64,000 nt of DNA, from positions 372,001-436,000 of the forward strand of contig NZ_PSNW01000002.1 in the NCBI RefSeq assembly GCF_002930645.1, read 5' to 3'. Position numbers and translations under genes: made by a program. Numbering within the stretch: position 1 is the stretch's first letter; every line of letters starts with the position of its first letter. Below the pieces are notes generated by a model. The model had not been told where the DNA came from and did not search any database. It was given only the letters and a program-made list of their open reading frames with translations. The stretch is from Solimonas fluminis. Its GTDB lineage: Bacteria > Pseudomonadota > Gammaproteobacteria > Nevskiales > Nevskiaceae. Shown in pieces: positions 1 to 11,035 of the stretch.

Positions 1-1775
<1,775 letters not shown>

Positions 1776-1885
1776 CGCTGCTGCCATCGCTTTCGGCAGC
1801 CGGCTTGCACGCGGCAAACCGGATACACTCCAGGCATTCCCTCTCCATGCGAGAGGACACGGAGTTGTTAGGGGGAGGCACCATT

Positions 1886-1927
1886 GCCGCCACGTTCCGC
1901 CAACAGGGGACGGGCGGCGATTTTTTT
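1886..1927 (+). terminator. Intrinsic terminator after the first RoxA-like gene
   Basis: GCCGCC (1886-1891) pairs with GGCGGC (1913-1918), and inside it CGTTCC (1893-1898) pairs with GGGACG, giving a stem of about 12 bp with one bulge. After two bases it runs into seven Ts (1921-1927). It is oriented to stop plus-strand transcription from the first oxygenase gene before the convergent TetR gene. Confidence 0.75.
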
Positions 1928-1957
1928 GGCGGGGCGGGACAGCCTCCCCGGCCGTCG

Positions 1958-2608
1958 CTACGCCGCCCTTGCCTGCCTCACCACCACCTGCCGCACATAG
2001 GGCCCGAGGTAGCGCAGCATCGCGCGCGTGGCCTCCTCCCGGTAGGCATCCGTGACGTGCCCGTGCAGCAGCACGGAATGGCGCAGGCAGGTCGTGCCCA
2101 GCTCCACCGCCAGCACCATCACGTCCACCGGCTCGCGCGGCAGCGCGATGCCGGCATCGGCAAACAGCCGCTGCGACAGGCTGCCGAGGTGGTCGATGGT
2201 CATGGCCTGCGCGCGGTAGGTCTCGTCGGTCTGCGCGCCGCCCAGGATCAGCATCCGCGCCACCGGACGCTCGTTGTGGAAGCGCGCGGCGGCGTCCACG
2301 GTCAGGCGCACCTGCTCCTTCCAGGAGATGCCCGGATGCTCGGCCGGCAGGGCCAGCAGCCGTTCCTCCAGGGCCTGCAACTCGCGCCGGGCCAGCTCGT
2401 TGAGCACCGAGTACGGCGTCGGGAAGAAGTTGTAGATGCTGGCCCGCGTGAAGCCCAGGCGCTGCGCCAGCGCGGGGATCGAGAAGGCCGAAATCCCTTC
2501 TTCGGTCAGCAGTTTGCGCGCCTCGTCCAGCACCAGGCCAAAGCGCGCCTGGCCGCGCTGCTGCGAGGGCGCTCGGGGGGCGGAGAGGCCGGCCTGGAGG
2601 TCGTTCAT
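1958..2608 (-). CDS. TetR/AcrR family transcriptional regulator
   Basis: A 216-residue repressor-type protein. The N-terminal helix-turn-helix runs roughly over residues 20-70 (ISAFSIPALAQRLGFTRASIYNFF), followed by an all-helical ligand-binding domain without a recognised subfamily. The ATG at 2608 was chosen because upstream in-frame codons run into the divergent promoter region with its operator-like repeats. The gene lies between the first and second RoxA-like genes and is divergent from the second. That makes local control of the oxygenases, and of itself, the simplest role. The inducer is unknown; polymer-derived isoprenoid aldehydes or ketones would fit if the neighbours are true rubber oxygenases. 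Confidence 0.85.
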   Translation of the reverse strand: MNDLQAGLSAPRAPSQQRGQARFGLVLDEARKLLTEEGISAFSIPALAQRLGFTRASIYNFFPTPYSVLNELARRELQALEERLLALPAEHPGISWKEQVRLTVDAAARFHNERPVARMLILGGAQTDETYRAQAMTIDHLGSLSQRLFADAGIALPREPVDVMVLAVELGTTCLRHSVLLHGHVTDAYREEATRAMLRYLGPYVRQVVVRQARAA

Positions 2609-2639
2609 GGAGCAAGGATACCCGCCTTGACCACAAAAG

Positions 2640-2680
2640 CCTACAAATGTATGGTTTCGCCATAAACCTACAAATGTAGG
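2640..2680. promoter_or_regulatory. Paired operator-like repeats between tetR and the second RoxA-like gene
   Basis: CCTACAAATGTA occurs at 2640 and again at 2667 (27 bp apart), each followed by an (T/G)GGTTTC extension. The second copy is an inverted repeat, CCTACA-AA-TGTAGG; the first has one mismatch in the right arm. The AT-rich setting, the spacing of under three helical turns and the divergent genes on both sides suggest two TetR dimer sites. No convincing -35/-10 pair was assigned. Confidence 0.6.
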
Positions 2681-2741
2681 GTTTCTGGTTGGGCGGCTCG
2701 CCAAGAGGCCGACGCCGGACCCCCGGTCGGGAGGAGAGACG

Positions 2742-4811
2742 ATGCGGCAAGCCTGGATGGTGGCGGTGCTCTGCGGCGGCCTGGCGCTGTCGGCCTGCTC
2801 GCGCAGCGATGCGCCCGGCGCGGCGGCCGGCGGCCGCGAGGACACCGGGGGCGGGACGGAGCCGCCGGTGCAGGAGCGCGCGCTGCTCGGCAGCACCCAT
2901 GCACGCTCCTTCATGGACGAGTTCTGCGAAGGGCAGCCGGACACGGCGACGCTGCCGCAGGACCCGCGCGAGCTGATCCGCCCCGGCGTGAACCAGGGCC
3001 GGGCGGTGGCCTTCAACGCCTGGTGGCAGGACTGCACCGGCCCGTCCAGCAACCCGCGGCGCAAGCCGCAGAACTGCGGCGAGTACCGCCGCCGCGCGCA
3101 GGCCGGCGAGGCGCTGATGCGCACGGGCCTGGCGATGAGCTTCCACGGCCGCGGCCTGGTCAGCGCCAGCTCCTACAACAACCTCTGGCAGCGCTGGGGC
3201 CTTGCCGCGCGGCCGGCGGATTTCGACGCGCAGGCGCGGCGCCGCTACGGCCTGCCCCAGGCGTCCTTCCCCAATCCCTATCCGCTGCCGGACGAGGACC
3301 CGCTGGCCAGCAACGGCGGCTCCGGCGAACTGCCCGCGGGCCTCACGCAGGTGAAGGACGCGGACGGCCACTACACCGGCACCATCGGCATCACCTGCGA
3401 CATCTGCCACAGCGGCGAGCTGGACGTGGCCGGCAAGGACTTCGTCTCCGGCCTGGGCGCCAACACGGCAGACATGCAGCTGCTGCTGTCGGACCTGCTG
3501 ATCCCGCTGCTGCCCATCGGCCTCAACGACACGCGCGGCGTGACCAACGCGGAAGGACTCTCGGGCCTGCTGATCGGCCTTCTCGACATCGACTCGCTGG
3601 GCCTGCGTCCGGAAAGCACGCTGCTGATGCAGCTGCCCGGCAACACCTCCGGCGCGGGCGACACCAAGATGCCGGCCTGGTGGAACGCCAGCCACCGGCC
3701 GCGCAAGTTCTGGGACGGCGGCTTCTCCTACGACGCGGCGCGGCTCGACAGCGCCATCCTCAACCTGCTGCGGCCGCTGGAGTCGCCGCTGGGCATGGAC
3801 AAGGAGCACAACCGCCGGCAGCGCGAGATCATCGAGACGCAGAGCATCGACACGCAGGCCTACATCGAGTCGCTGCGTTCGCCGCCATACCCGGGAACGG
3901 TGAACGAGCCGCTGGCGCAGGCGGGTGCGATCCTGTTCCACGCCAAGGACCTCTGGGCCTCGGGCAAGAACGGCGACATTCCCCGGCCGCCCACCAACGG
4001 CTCCTGCGCCGGCTGCCACGGCGTGTACTCGGAGCGCTACGCCCACGATCCGGCCTTCCTCGAGGATCCGCGGCTGCGCGGCATGGCCGGCTATATCGCG
4101 CCCATCGAGCAGATCCGCACCGACCGGCAGCGGCTGGATGGTTTCACCAAGCCGCTGCTGGAGTTGATGAGCAGCTCCTGGTTCTCGTACCCCGAGGGCT
4201 CGGAAGGCTACGTGGCGCCGGACCAGAAGAACGCGCTGCAGGAGCGCCTGGACGATTTCGCCGTGTTCACCGGCACGCGCGTGAAGGGGGCCTGCACCTG
4301 GCAGGGCGCCCTGCCGGAGGACGCGGTGGGCTACCTCTCCCCGCCGCTGCACGGCATCTGGGCAACGGCGCCCTACCTGCACAACGCTTCGGTTCCGGAT
4401 GTCTGGAGCCTGCTGGATCCGGACGCCCGTCCCGCGGTGTGGCGCCGACAGCTCACGGCGGAGCTGGGCGAGCAGGGCCTGGAGACCGGCGCGGCCGCCT
4501 ACGATGCCGACCGCCTGGGCTGGAAGCACGACGTGCTGATCTGCGGCGCGGGCGGCCTGCCCTATGTGTCCTGCGAGCCGGAAAACGCGCCGCCGGCCCT
4601 CACCGCGCTGGTGGAATTCATCAACACCGTGCCGGGCACGCTCAACAGCCTCGGCTACCAGGTCACGCCGCCGCTGGGCCGTGCCGCGGTGCAGGAGCGG
4701 ATGATCTTCAACAGCCATCAGTTCGCCAAGAGCAACGGCGGGCATGATTTCACGCGCGCGCTGAGCGACACCGAGCGGCGCGCGATCATCGAGTACCTGA
4801 AGACGCTGTAG
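2742..4811 (+). CDS. RoxA-like dihaem cytochrome oxygenase, copy 2 (lipoprotein)
   Basis: A 689-residue dihaem cytochrome of the RoxA/LatA rubber-oxygenase family, close to the usual RoxA length. It begins with a lipoprotein signal (lipobox LSAC near residue 20), unlike the cleavable signal peptide expected for secreted RoxA. Haem motifs are CDICH (219-223) and CAGCH (422-426, followed by GVYSERYA). The conserved APYLHNAS, the late GHDF and the terminal EYLKTL are all present. The start ATG follows a good Shine-Dalgarno (GGGAGGAGAG). The gene sits directly downstream of the putative TetR operators. The family reaction is oxidative double-bond cleavage of polyisoprene. Lipid anchoring suggests action at the outer membrane or cell surface. 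The substrate is unproven. Confidence 0.85.
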   Translation: MRQAWMVAVLCGGLALSACSRSDAPGAAAGGREDTGGGTEPPVQERALLGSTHARSFMDEFCEGQPDTATLPQDPRELIRPGVNQGRAVAFNAWWQDCTGPSSNPRRKPQNCGEYRRRAQAGEALMRTGLAMSFHGRGLVSASSYNNLWQRWGLAARPADFDAQARRRYGLPQASFPNPYPLPDEDPLASNGGSGELPAGLTQVKDADGHYTGTIGITCDICHSGELDVAGKDFVSGLGANTADMQLLLSDLLIPLLPIGLNDTRGVTNAEGLSGLLIGLLDIDSLGLRPESTLLMQLPGNTSGAGDTKMPAWWNASHRPRKFWDGGFSYDAARLDSAILNLLRPLESPLGMDKEHNRRQREIIETQSIDTQAYIESLRSPPYPGTVNEPLAQAGAILFHAKDLWASGKNGDIPRPPTNGSCAGCHGVYSERYAHDPAFLEDPRLRGMAGYIAPIEQIRTDRQRLDGFTKPLLELMSSSWFSYPEGSEGYVAPDQKNALQERLDDFAVFTGTRVKGACTWQGALPEDAVGYLSPPLHGIWATAPYLHNASVPDVWSLLDPDARPAVWRRQLTAELGEQGLETGAAAYDADRLGWKHDVLICGAGGLPYVSCEPENAPPALTALVEFINTVPGTLNSLGYQVTPPLGRAAVQERMIFNSHQFAKSNGGHDFTRALSDTERRAIIEYLKTL

Positions 4812-4961
4812 CCGTCGGCGGCCATGACCAGGGGTGTCCTGCCATTCGATCCCTGCGGGAGCCGGCTTGCTGGCGACGGGTTTCGTACGCGGGTATCTTC
4901 AATGCCAAAGGCGCCAGCCGGTGAGGACCGGCATGTCGCCCAGTCACCCGAGGACTGACAC

Positions 4962-7355
4962 ATGAAAACCCAAGTGGGCCTTCGCGTCGCCGCCGTCCTG
5001 CTCCCGGCCCTGCTGCTGGCCGCCTGCGGCGAGTACAGCGGCCGCAGCAACGGTGTTTCCGGCGGCGGTAACTCGCCCCGCAGCATGGGCGAACTCTTCA
5101 GCGGCCAGGTGCAGCCGCGCCTGGACTTCTGCCGCAGCTGCCACATCGACGGCGGCGCCGGCGACGTCGAGGACGGGCAGGACTTCATGCTCCATCCCAC
5201 CGACAAGTCGCAGGACATGGCCTTGCTGCGGCTGAGCTGGGAGCGCCTGGGCAGGAACAACCCCACCTCGCGCATCCTGCTGATGGCCTCGGGCCAGGAA
5301 ACCCCGCACAGCGGCGGCGCGCCCTGGCCGGTGGGCAGCGACGCCTACAAGGCCATGGACGTGCTGCTCAAGTGCTTCGAGGACGAGAGTGCCTGCGCCG
5401 GCTTGCTGAGCAGCATCGGCGGCGGCGCGGTGGTGGAGCGGCCGCTGCTGGGCAGCCGCCGCGGTGGGCACTACTGGTTCGACTACTGCGAGGGCAAGCC
5501 GGACAATACCGAGGTGCCGCCGGACCCGCGCGAGCTCGTGACGCCGGGCGTCAATGCCGGCAAGGCCGTGTACATGAACGCCTGGTGGCAGACCTGCCAG
5601 GAGGACAACCACCCGGGCACCTGCGGCGAACTGCGCGCGCGCTCCGAGCGCGGCTACCCGCTGGTGGCCAGCGACGGCGAGGTGGGCGCCGGCCATTTCT
5701 TCGGCGGCAACTATCCGACGGCGTTCTATGCCTTCGACGCGGAGCTCTACAACCAGATGTGGGACCGCGTCTGGAAGCTGGACGCGCGCCCGCAGAATTT
5801 CGACGAACTGGTGGCGGAGCGCTGGGGCATGCCGCTCTCGCCCACGCCCAATCCCTATCCGCTGCCGGACGAAGATCCCAATGATCCGCTCAAGCCCGGC
5901 GGCAGCGGCCAGTTGCCGATGGGCGTCACGCAGCTGCGCAACGAGGACGGCAGCTGGACCGGCAAGCTCAACGTCACCTGCAGCATCTGCCACGGCGGCG
6001 GCGTGGGCGACAAGGGCGACGGCCCCGGCCTGGGCGCGATGTACGGCACCAACTCGCTGTCCGATATCACCGTGATGTTCAGCGATCTCGCGCGGCTGGC
6101 GCCGCAACAGAGCGCGCTGGCGCTGATCTCGCAGAACAAGGTGCGCGGCACCGGCAACATCACCAACTTCCAGCTCTTCGGTACGCTGACGATCACCGAC
6201 GTGCCGGGCCTGCCCGGCTATCTCTCCATCCAGACGCAGCCTTCCACCGGCACCGAGGATCCGCCGGTCTGGTGGAACGTGGGCAGCCGCTCCGCCAAGT
6301 TCTTCGACGGCGGCCAGGTGATGGATGCCAAGCGCATCGAGCTGTCCTTCCACTTCCCCAACACGCCGTTCCACTTCGACATGGCGGCGGACAAGCAATG
6401 GATTCTCGACCACCAGCAGGACAGCGATGCCTGGATCATGTCGCTGAAGTCCCCTGCCTGGCCGGAGAACAAGCTCGGCGAGATCGACACCGCGCTGGCG
6501 CAACAGGGCGCGATCCTGTTCCACAGCAAGGACCTCTGGGCTGCCAAGCTCAACAATCCGGTGCCGAAGCCGCCGGGAGGCAACGGCTCCTGCGCGAGCT
6601 GCCACGGCGCCTATTCGCCGCGCTTCGTGCACGACCCGGCCTACCTCGACACGCCGCTGCTGGAAGGCATCGCCGCCAACATCGTGCCCATCGAGGTGAT
6701 CGGCACCGACCGCCGACGCCTCGACGGCAACAGCCAGCTCGTGGCCCTGGCCGCGCGCAGCAACTGGTTCGCCTACAACGACGGCGAGAAGAACGAGAAC
6801 GGCGTATCGCTCTGCGCGGACTGGAACGACACCGCGCTGCGCGGCGACCGCAAGCTGGGCTACCTCGCGCCGCCGCTCTACGGCGTCTGGGCGACGGCGC
6901 CGTACTTCCACAACGGTGCGGTGCCCAACCTCTGGCAGGTGCTGCAGCCCGCCGACCGCCCCGCGATCTGGCGGCGACTGTCCAAGCCGGCGCCGGCCGG
7001 GCTGGAGGGCAAGGTGGTGATGGGCTTCGACTCCGCGCTGGCCACCGGCTACGACAGCACCGACATCGGCTGGAAGTACGAGACCCTGAGCTGCGGCGTG
7101 GGCTCCATGCCCTTCATCGACTGCCAGGACGACCCCGACGGCGCCACCATCCAGGATGCGCTCTCACTGGTCTGGGCCAACGGCGGCCTGGCCTGGAACC
7201 TGATCAACGCCCCGATCCTGACCGACGCCCAGGTGGAGGACCGCAAGGTCTACAACAGCTTCTACTACAGCCAGGACAAGGGCGGCCACGAGTTCACCCG
7301 CGTGCTGACGGACCAGGAGAGAAGGGCGCTGATCGAGTACATGAAGACGCTGTGA
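4962..7355 (+). CDS. RoxA-like trihaem cytochrome oxygenase, copy 3 (lipoprotein with extra haem domain)
   Basis: A 797-residue paralogue about 110 residues longer than its neighbour. After a lipobox (LLAAC) there is an added N-terminal cytochrome module with CRSCH (57-61) and an HSGGAPW...Y segment typical of small electron-transfer haem domains. The RoxA-like body follows, with CSICH (340-344), CASCH (544-548, then GAYSPRFV), APYFHNGA, a late GHEF and terminal EYMKTL. The third haem could pass electrons to or from the oxygenase core. This arrangement is not that of the classical dihaem RoxA. The ATG follows a GAGGA-type ribosome site. A 150-bp gap without an obvious terminator separates it from copy 2, so co-transcription is likely. 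Confidence 0.85.
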   Translation: MKTQVGLRVAAVLLPALLLAACGEYSGRSNGVSGGGNSPRSMGELFSGQVQPRLDFCRSCHIDGGAGDVEDGQDFMLHPTDKSQDMALLRLSWERLGRNNPTSRILLMASGQETPHSGGAPWPVGSDAYKAMDVLLKCFEDESACAGLLSSIGGGAVVERPLLGSRRGGHYWFDYCEGKPDNTEVPPDPRELVTPGVNAGKAVYMNAWWQTCQEDNHPGTCGELRARSERGYPLVASDGEVGAGHFFGGNYPTAFYAFDAELYNQMWDRVWKLDARPQNFDELVAERWGMPLSPTPNPYPLPDEDPNDPLKPGGSGQLPMGVTQLRNEDGSWTGKLNVTCSICHGGGVGDKGDGPGLGAMYGTNSLSDITVMFSDLARLAPQQSALALISQNKVRGTGNITNFQLFGTLTITDVPGLPGYLSIQTQPSTGTEDPPVWWNVGSRSAKFFDGGQVMDAKRIELSFHFPNTPFHFDMAADKQWILDHQQDSDAWIMSLKSPAWPENKLGEIDTALAQQGAILFHSKDLWAAKLNNPVPKPPGGNGSCASCHGAYSPRFVHDPAYLDTPLLEGIAANIVPIEVIGTDRRRLDGNSQLVALAARSNWFAYNDGEKNENGVSLCADWNDTALRGDRKLGYLAPPLYGVWATAPYFHNGAVPNLWQVLQPADRPAIWRRLSKPAPAGLEGKVVMGFDSALATGYDSTDIGWKYETLSCGVGSMPFIDCQDDPDGATIQDALSLVWANGGLAWNLINAPILTDAQVEDRKVYNSFYYSQDKGGHEFTRVLTDQERRALIEYMKTL

Positions 7356-7514
7356 GGGACCAGGCAACAGGGGACCCCTCACGAGGCTACCCGGCACGAA
7401 CGGATTGTCGTGAGTTCGGAGATTCCTATTTGATATCAGCTGGTTAAGAATGGCCGGCCCGGCCCTTGCGAGCGTCTCGGCTAGAATGCGCCCCTCTTTT
7501 AGGCCCTGAACGCC

Positions 7515-8258
7515 ATGGAATTCCTGACCTCTCCCGAACTCTGGATCGCCCTGATCACCCTGGCCGCGCTCGAAATCGTGCTCGGCATCGACAACATCAT
7601 TTTCCTGTCGATCATGGCGAACAAGCTGCCGGAGCATCAGCGCGCCCGCGCCCGCACCATCGGCCTGGCCGGCGCCTGCCTCACGCGCATCGCGCTGCTG
7701 ATGTCGCTGGCCTGGGTGGCACGCCTGACCGAGCCGTTGTTCCATGTCGGCGACTTCGGCGTATCCGGCCGCGCCATCATCCTGATCGGCGGCGGCCTGT
7801 TCCTGCTGGGCAAGAGCGCGCTGGAGATCCACGAGTCGGTGGAGGGCGACGGACACGGCCCGGACGACGTGATCGGCAAGGTGGCCAGCGTCAGCTTCGC
7901 CTCCATCATCGTGCAGATCATGATCCTGGACATCGTGTTCTCGCTGGACTCGGTGATCACCGCCGTGGGCATGACCAACAACATCCCGGTCATGGTGGCC
8001 GCCATCGTCATCGCCATCGGCGTGATGATGTTCTTCTCCGGCGCGGTGGGCCGCTTCGTGGAGCGCCATCCCACCATCAAGATCCTGGCGCTGTCCTTCC
8101 TGATCATGATCGGCATGGTGCTGATCGGCGAGGGCATGGGCTTCCACGTGCCCAAGGCCTACGTCTATGTCGCCATGGGCTTCTCCGTCGCCGTCGAGAT
8201 GCTCAACATCCGCATGCGCGGCAAGATCGAAAAGAAGGAATCGCAGGTCGAGCTGTAA
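7515..8258 (+). CDS. TerC family integral membrane protein
   Basis: A 247-residue multi-pass membrane protein of the TerC/YoaE/YkoY family. Characterised relatives export metals, often Mn2+, or support metalation of exported proteins. Conserved acidic membrane residues are present: E20 and D26 in EIVLGIDN, and D139 and D145 in [10 protein letters not shown]. Hydrophobic segments cover nearly the whole chain apart from a short acidic loop near residues 110-118. The ATG at 7515 gives the expected EFLTSPELW start. No yybP-ykoY element is visible upstream. hisC begins 13 bases after the stop, but a functional link is not obvious. Confidence 0.85.
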   Translation: MEFLTSPELWIALITLAALEIVLGIDNIIFLSIMANKLPEHQRARARTIGLAGACLTRIALLMSLAWVARLTEPLFHVGDFGVSGRAIILIGGGLFLLGKSALEIHESVEGDGHGPDDVIGKVASVSFASIIVQIMILDIVFSLDSVITAVGMTNNIPVMVAAIVIAIGVMMFFSGAVGRFVERHPTIKILALSFLIMIGMVLIGEGMGFHVPKAYVYVAMGFSVAVEMLNIRMRGKIEKKESQVEL

Positions 8259-8271
8259 GAGAGGGAATGCG

Positions 8272-9333
8272 ATGAGCCGTTTCTGGAGCGCCGTGGTCCA
8301 TGGCCTGACGCCCTATGTGCCGGGCGAGCAGCCCAAGATCGCGGACCTGATCAAGCTCAACACCAACGAGAACCCCTACCCGCCCTCGCCCAAGGCGATG
8401 GCGGCGATGGCGGCGGCGGTGAACGAGGCCCTGCGCCTGTATCCGGACCCGAACGCGGATGCGCTCAAGGGCGCCATCGCCGGATTCCACGGGCTGAAGG
8501 CCGCGCAGGTGTTCGTCGGCAACGGCTCCGACGAGGTGCTGGCCTTCGTGTTCCAGGGGCTGCTGAAGCACGAGCGGCCGATCCTGTTCCCGGACATCAC
8601 CTACAGCTTCTACCCGGTGTACTGCGGGCTCTACGGCGTGGCGTTCACCAAGGTCCCGCTGGACCCGGCCTTCCGCATCCGCGTGGCGGACTACGCGCAG
8701 CCCAACGGCGGCGTGATCCTGCCCAACCCGAACGCGCCCACCGGCTGCCTGCTGCCCCTGGCCGATATCGAGACGCTGCTCCGCGCCAACGCCGGCTCCG
8801 TGGTGGTGGTGGACGAGGCCTACATCGACTTCGGCGGCGAGTCCGCCGCGGCGCTGGTGGACCGCTACCCCAACCTGCTGGTGGTGCAGACCCTGTCCAA
8901 GTCGCGTTCGCTCGCCGGCATGCGCGTGGGCTACGCGCTGGGCCATCCGGAGCTGATCGAAGGCCTGGAGCGCATCAAGAACAGCTTCAACTCCTACCCG
9001 CTGGACCGCGTGGCCCAGGCCGGCGCGACGGCGGCCATGGAAGACCGCGAGTACTTCGACCGGACCCGCGGTGCGGTGATCGCCAGCCGCGAACGGCTGG
9101 CGGCGCAGCTCGCGACACTGGGTTTCGAGGTGCTGCCGTCGGCCGCCAACTTCGTGTTCGCGCGCCACCCCGGACATGACGCCGCGCAGCTCGCGGCGGC
9201 GCTGCGCGAGCGCAAGATCATCGTGCGGCACTTCAAGTCGGCCCGCATCGAGCAGTTCCTGCGCATCACCATCGGCACGGATGAGCAATGCGGGGCGCTG
9301 GTGACGGCGCTGCGGGACATCCTGAAGGGCTAG
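8272..9333 (+). CDS. hisC: Histidinol-phosphate aminotransferase
   Basis: A 353-residue class I/II PLP-dependent aminotransferase. It matches HisC in length and in the early [12 protein letters not shown] motif. The PLP-binding Lys is K210 in [12 protein letters not shown]. It converts imidazole-acetol phosphate and glutamate to histidinol phosphate in histidine synthesis. The gene is not in a his operon here. Stand-alone HisC copies of this type can also act on aromatic amino acids, so aromatic aminotransferase is the main alternative. ATG 8272 was chosen over upstream in-frame codons because it follows AGAGAGGG and lies just beyond the terC stop. Confidence 0.85.
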   Translation: MSRFWSAVVHGLTPYVPGEQPKIADLIKLNTNENPYPPSPKAMAAMAAAVNEALRLYPDPNADALKGAIAGFHGLKAAQVFVGNGSDEVLAFVFQGLLKHERPILFPDITYSFYPVYCGLYGVAFTKVPLDPAFRIRVADYAQPNGGVILPNPNAPTGCLLPLADIETLLRANAGSVVVVDEAYIDFGGESAAALVDRYPNLLVVQTLSKSRSLAGMRVGYALGHPELIEGLERIKNSFNSYPLDRVAQAGATAAMEDREYFDRTRGAVIASRERLAAQLATLGFEVLPSAANFVFARHPGHDAAQLAAALRERKIIVRHFKSARIEQFLRITIGTDEQCGALVTALRDILKG

Positions 9334-9343
9334 TTTTTTACAT

Positions 9344-9397
9344 GTGGGAGCGGCTTCAGCCGCGATCTCCGGAAATCGCGGCTGAAGCCGCTCCCAC
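9344..9397. repeat. REP-type palindrome
   Basis: A perfect 23-bp inverted repeat with an 8-base loop. The left arm (9344-9366) begins GTGGGAGCGGCTTCAGCC and the right arm (9375-9397) ends GGCTGAAGCCGCTCCCAC. This is the REP sequence type common in Pseudomonas and Xanthomonas relatives. It sits between hisC and the next gene with no T-tract, so it is a REP rather than a classical terminator. Related copies lie at 26731 and 29017. Confidence 0.85.
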
Positions 9398-9416
9398 GGA
9401 AGAAAGGCCCGGCGCT

Positions 9417-9905
9417 ATGATTCCCCCGCGGCATCCCGCCGCGTCCCGGATGCTGCCCATGTCCGCCGGTTCCGCCCAGGCCGCCGCCATCGACGAAGCC
9501 CGCCGCATCTATGCGACGGCGCCCTACATCCAGAACCTCGGTGCCCAGGTGGTGGAGGCCGGACCGGGCCGCCTCGTCGCGGAATTCCCGCTGGCGCCGC
9601 ACCTCACCCAGCACCATGGCCTGCTGCATGCCGGGGCCGCCGCCACGCTGGCGGACCATACGGCGGGCGCCGCGGCCACCACGCTGCTGCAGCCCGGCCA
9701 GGCGGTGCTGACGGTGGAGTTCAAGATCAACGTCCTGCGGCCCGGCCGCGCCCCGCGCTACCGCTGCGAATCCGAGGTGCTCAAGCCCGGACGCCGCATC
9801 AGCGTGGTGGAGTCCTCGGTCTGGGGTGTCTTCGACGACGGCCGGCGCGAACTGCAGTCCAAGGCCACGGTCACACTGGCCGTGGTGGACGCGGAGGGCA
9901 TCTGA
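9417..9905 (+). CDS. PaaI-type hot-dog thioesterase
   Basis: A 162-residue hot-dog fold protein with the PaaI-like signature QHHGLLHAGAAATLADHTAG (around residues 64-83), which carries the HG and acidic residues used for acyl-CoA thioester hydrolysis. The natural acyl-CoA is unknown. ATG 9417 lies about ten bases after GAAAGG. ATGs slightly downstream (MLPM, MSAG) are alternatives, and the first twelve or so residues look dispensable. The alkyltransferase-like gene follows after two bases, so the two are probably co-transcribed. Confidence 0.75.
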   Translation: MIPPRHPAASRMLPMSAGSAQAAAIDEARRIYATAPYIQNLGAQVVEAGPGRLVAEFPLAPHLTQHHGLLHAGAAATLADHTAGAAATTLLQPGQAVLTVEFKINVLRPGRAPRYRCESEVLKPGRRISVVESSVWGVFDDGRRELQSKATVTLAVVDAEGI

Positions 9906-9907
9906 AC

Positions 9908-10246
9908 ATGGGCAAGCTGCAGGAAGACTTCGAGAAGATCTGGGCCACCATCCGCCGCGTGCCGCTGGGCCGCGTCGCCACCTACGGCCAGATCGCTGCC
10001 GAGGCCGGCTTCGTCAGGCGTCCCCGCCTCACCGCCCAGGCCCTGGCGCATGTGCCGCCGGGCATGGAGATTCCCTGGCACCGCATCATCAACGCCCAGG
10101 GCAAGAGCTCCATGCCCGAAGGCAGCCGCGGCAACCGCGAGCAGCTCAAGCGGCTGAAGAACGAGGGCGTGAAGATCGTGAAGGGCAAGATCGACCTCGA
10201 GGTCTACCGCTGGCGGCCGCGTTCGCTGGCGCCGCTGCTGGACTGA
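9908..10246 (+). CDS. atl: Alkyltransferase-like protein (ATL)
   Basis: A 112-residue protein of the O6-alkylguanine-DNA alkyltransferase C-terminal fold. The acceptor Cys of PCHR is replaced by Trp: PWHR at residues 56-59, W57. The early RVPLGRVATYGQIA is the DNA-binding part of the fold. ATLs bind and flip O6-alkylguanine without repairing it and hand the lesion to nucleotide excision repair (UvrA pathway). A true alkyltransferase with PCHR is encoded separately at 28476. The product is cytoplasmic. Confidence 0.85.
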   Translation: MGKLQEDFEKIWATIRRVPLGRVATYGQIAAEAGFVRRPRLTAQALAHVPPGMEIPWHRIINAQGKSSMPEGSRGNREQLKRLKNEGVKIVKGKIDLEVYRWRPRSLAPLLD

Positions 10247-10273
10247 GCCTGATTTCGATTCAAGAAAACCTGA

Positions 10274-11035
10274 CTAAGCAGTACCCATTTCAGCGTCGGC
10301 TCTCGCCTGAAGTCGAGCGACTCTTACCATCGCTGCGAAATCCTTACTAGAGTCGAAGTCTCGTGTGATCGCAACCGGCTCGAGACGTGCGCCAAGAGAC
10401 AGCTGCTGGAAATTTCGACCGAACTTTCGATTGTCAGCCTTTATGTATGCGACAGTCCGGCCGAAGTAAAACCTATAGGCACGTACTTGATTCCACTTTT
10501 CGGGTAGTGGGTCCATCATTGCATCAGCAAGGCTTTCTCGTTCTTTACTGACTTGCCAACGAGAAAGAAGTGAGGAGAATCTGTGAGCCTCGGGATGCGT
10601 GGGATCAAGAAATGCGGCTTTTGCCATCTCCTCCAACGGCCCGAGGCGAACATTGGAATAGTAATCTTGCCCGGACACAGATGCTCGCCAAAGCGTACCT
10701 ACTAAGAATTTCTGAAGCAGAGTTTGATCTATTCCTTTTCCAGTGAAGGCAACTATCCGACCATGACGGATCACAGGTTCGAAGAGCGAGTCGAATTCTT
10801 GAATTAGAATTTTCGCGCCATAGTTGTCGGGAGCTGCGAACAAACCTTCGCACTCGGCACAAAGAATGTTTGAGTCGTAAACTCCTATGGGGGACTTCTT
10901 TTTGAAATGTCCCTTACGACTCGATACCAAGATAGGAGTTTCTCCTGGCACTTTTAGCTGTCGAAAGAATGCTTCGGGGATGATATGGGCTTTTATAAGC
11001 CTTCTATCGGCGCCACAGAATTTGCATAGCGGCAT
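10274..11035 (-). CDS. Orphan treble-clef / HNH-like protein on a low-GC insert
   Basis: A 253-residue protein of unknown function. The N-terminus has a metal-binding pattern, C4-x2-C7, H17 in KAHIIPE, and C59-x2-C62 in ILCAECEG. This resembles the treble-clef or HNH nuclease fold (Cys pairs around a central His). The rest is mixed alpha/beta without recognised motifs. Base composition is clearly more AT-rich than the flanking genes, the strand is opposite to its neighbours, and the lower-GC stretch continues to about 11300. These features indicate acquisition by transfer. A nuclease or nucleic-acid-binding role, for instance in defence, is possible but not shown. No mobile-element partner is visible. 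Confidence 0.6.
   Translation of the reverse strand: MPLCKFCGADRRLIKAHIIPEAFFRQLKVPGETPILVSSRKGHFKKKSPIGVYDSNILCAECEGLFAAPDNYGAKILIQEFDSLFEPVIRHGRIVAFTGKGIDQTLLQKFLVGTLWRASVSGQDYYSNVRLGPLEEMAKAAFLDPTHPEAHRFSSLLSRWQVSKERESLADAMMDPLPEKWNQVRAYRFYFGRTVAYIKADNRKFGRNFQQLSLGARLEPVAITRDFDSSKDFAAMVRVARLQARADAEMGTA

Noticed and set aside
7356-7514. Possible Mn2+ riboswitch before terC
   Set aside because: None of the yybP-ykoY blocks (GGGGAGTAGC, GTCAACATAC, GAGACC) is present, unlike before the exporter at 19708.
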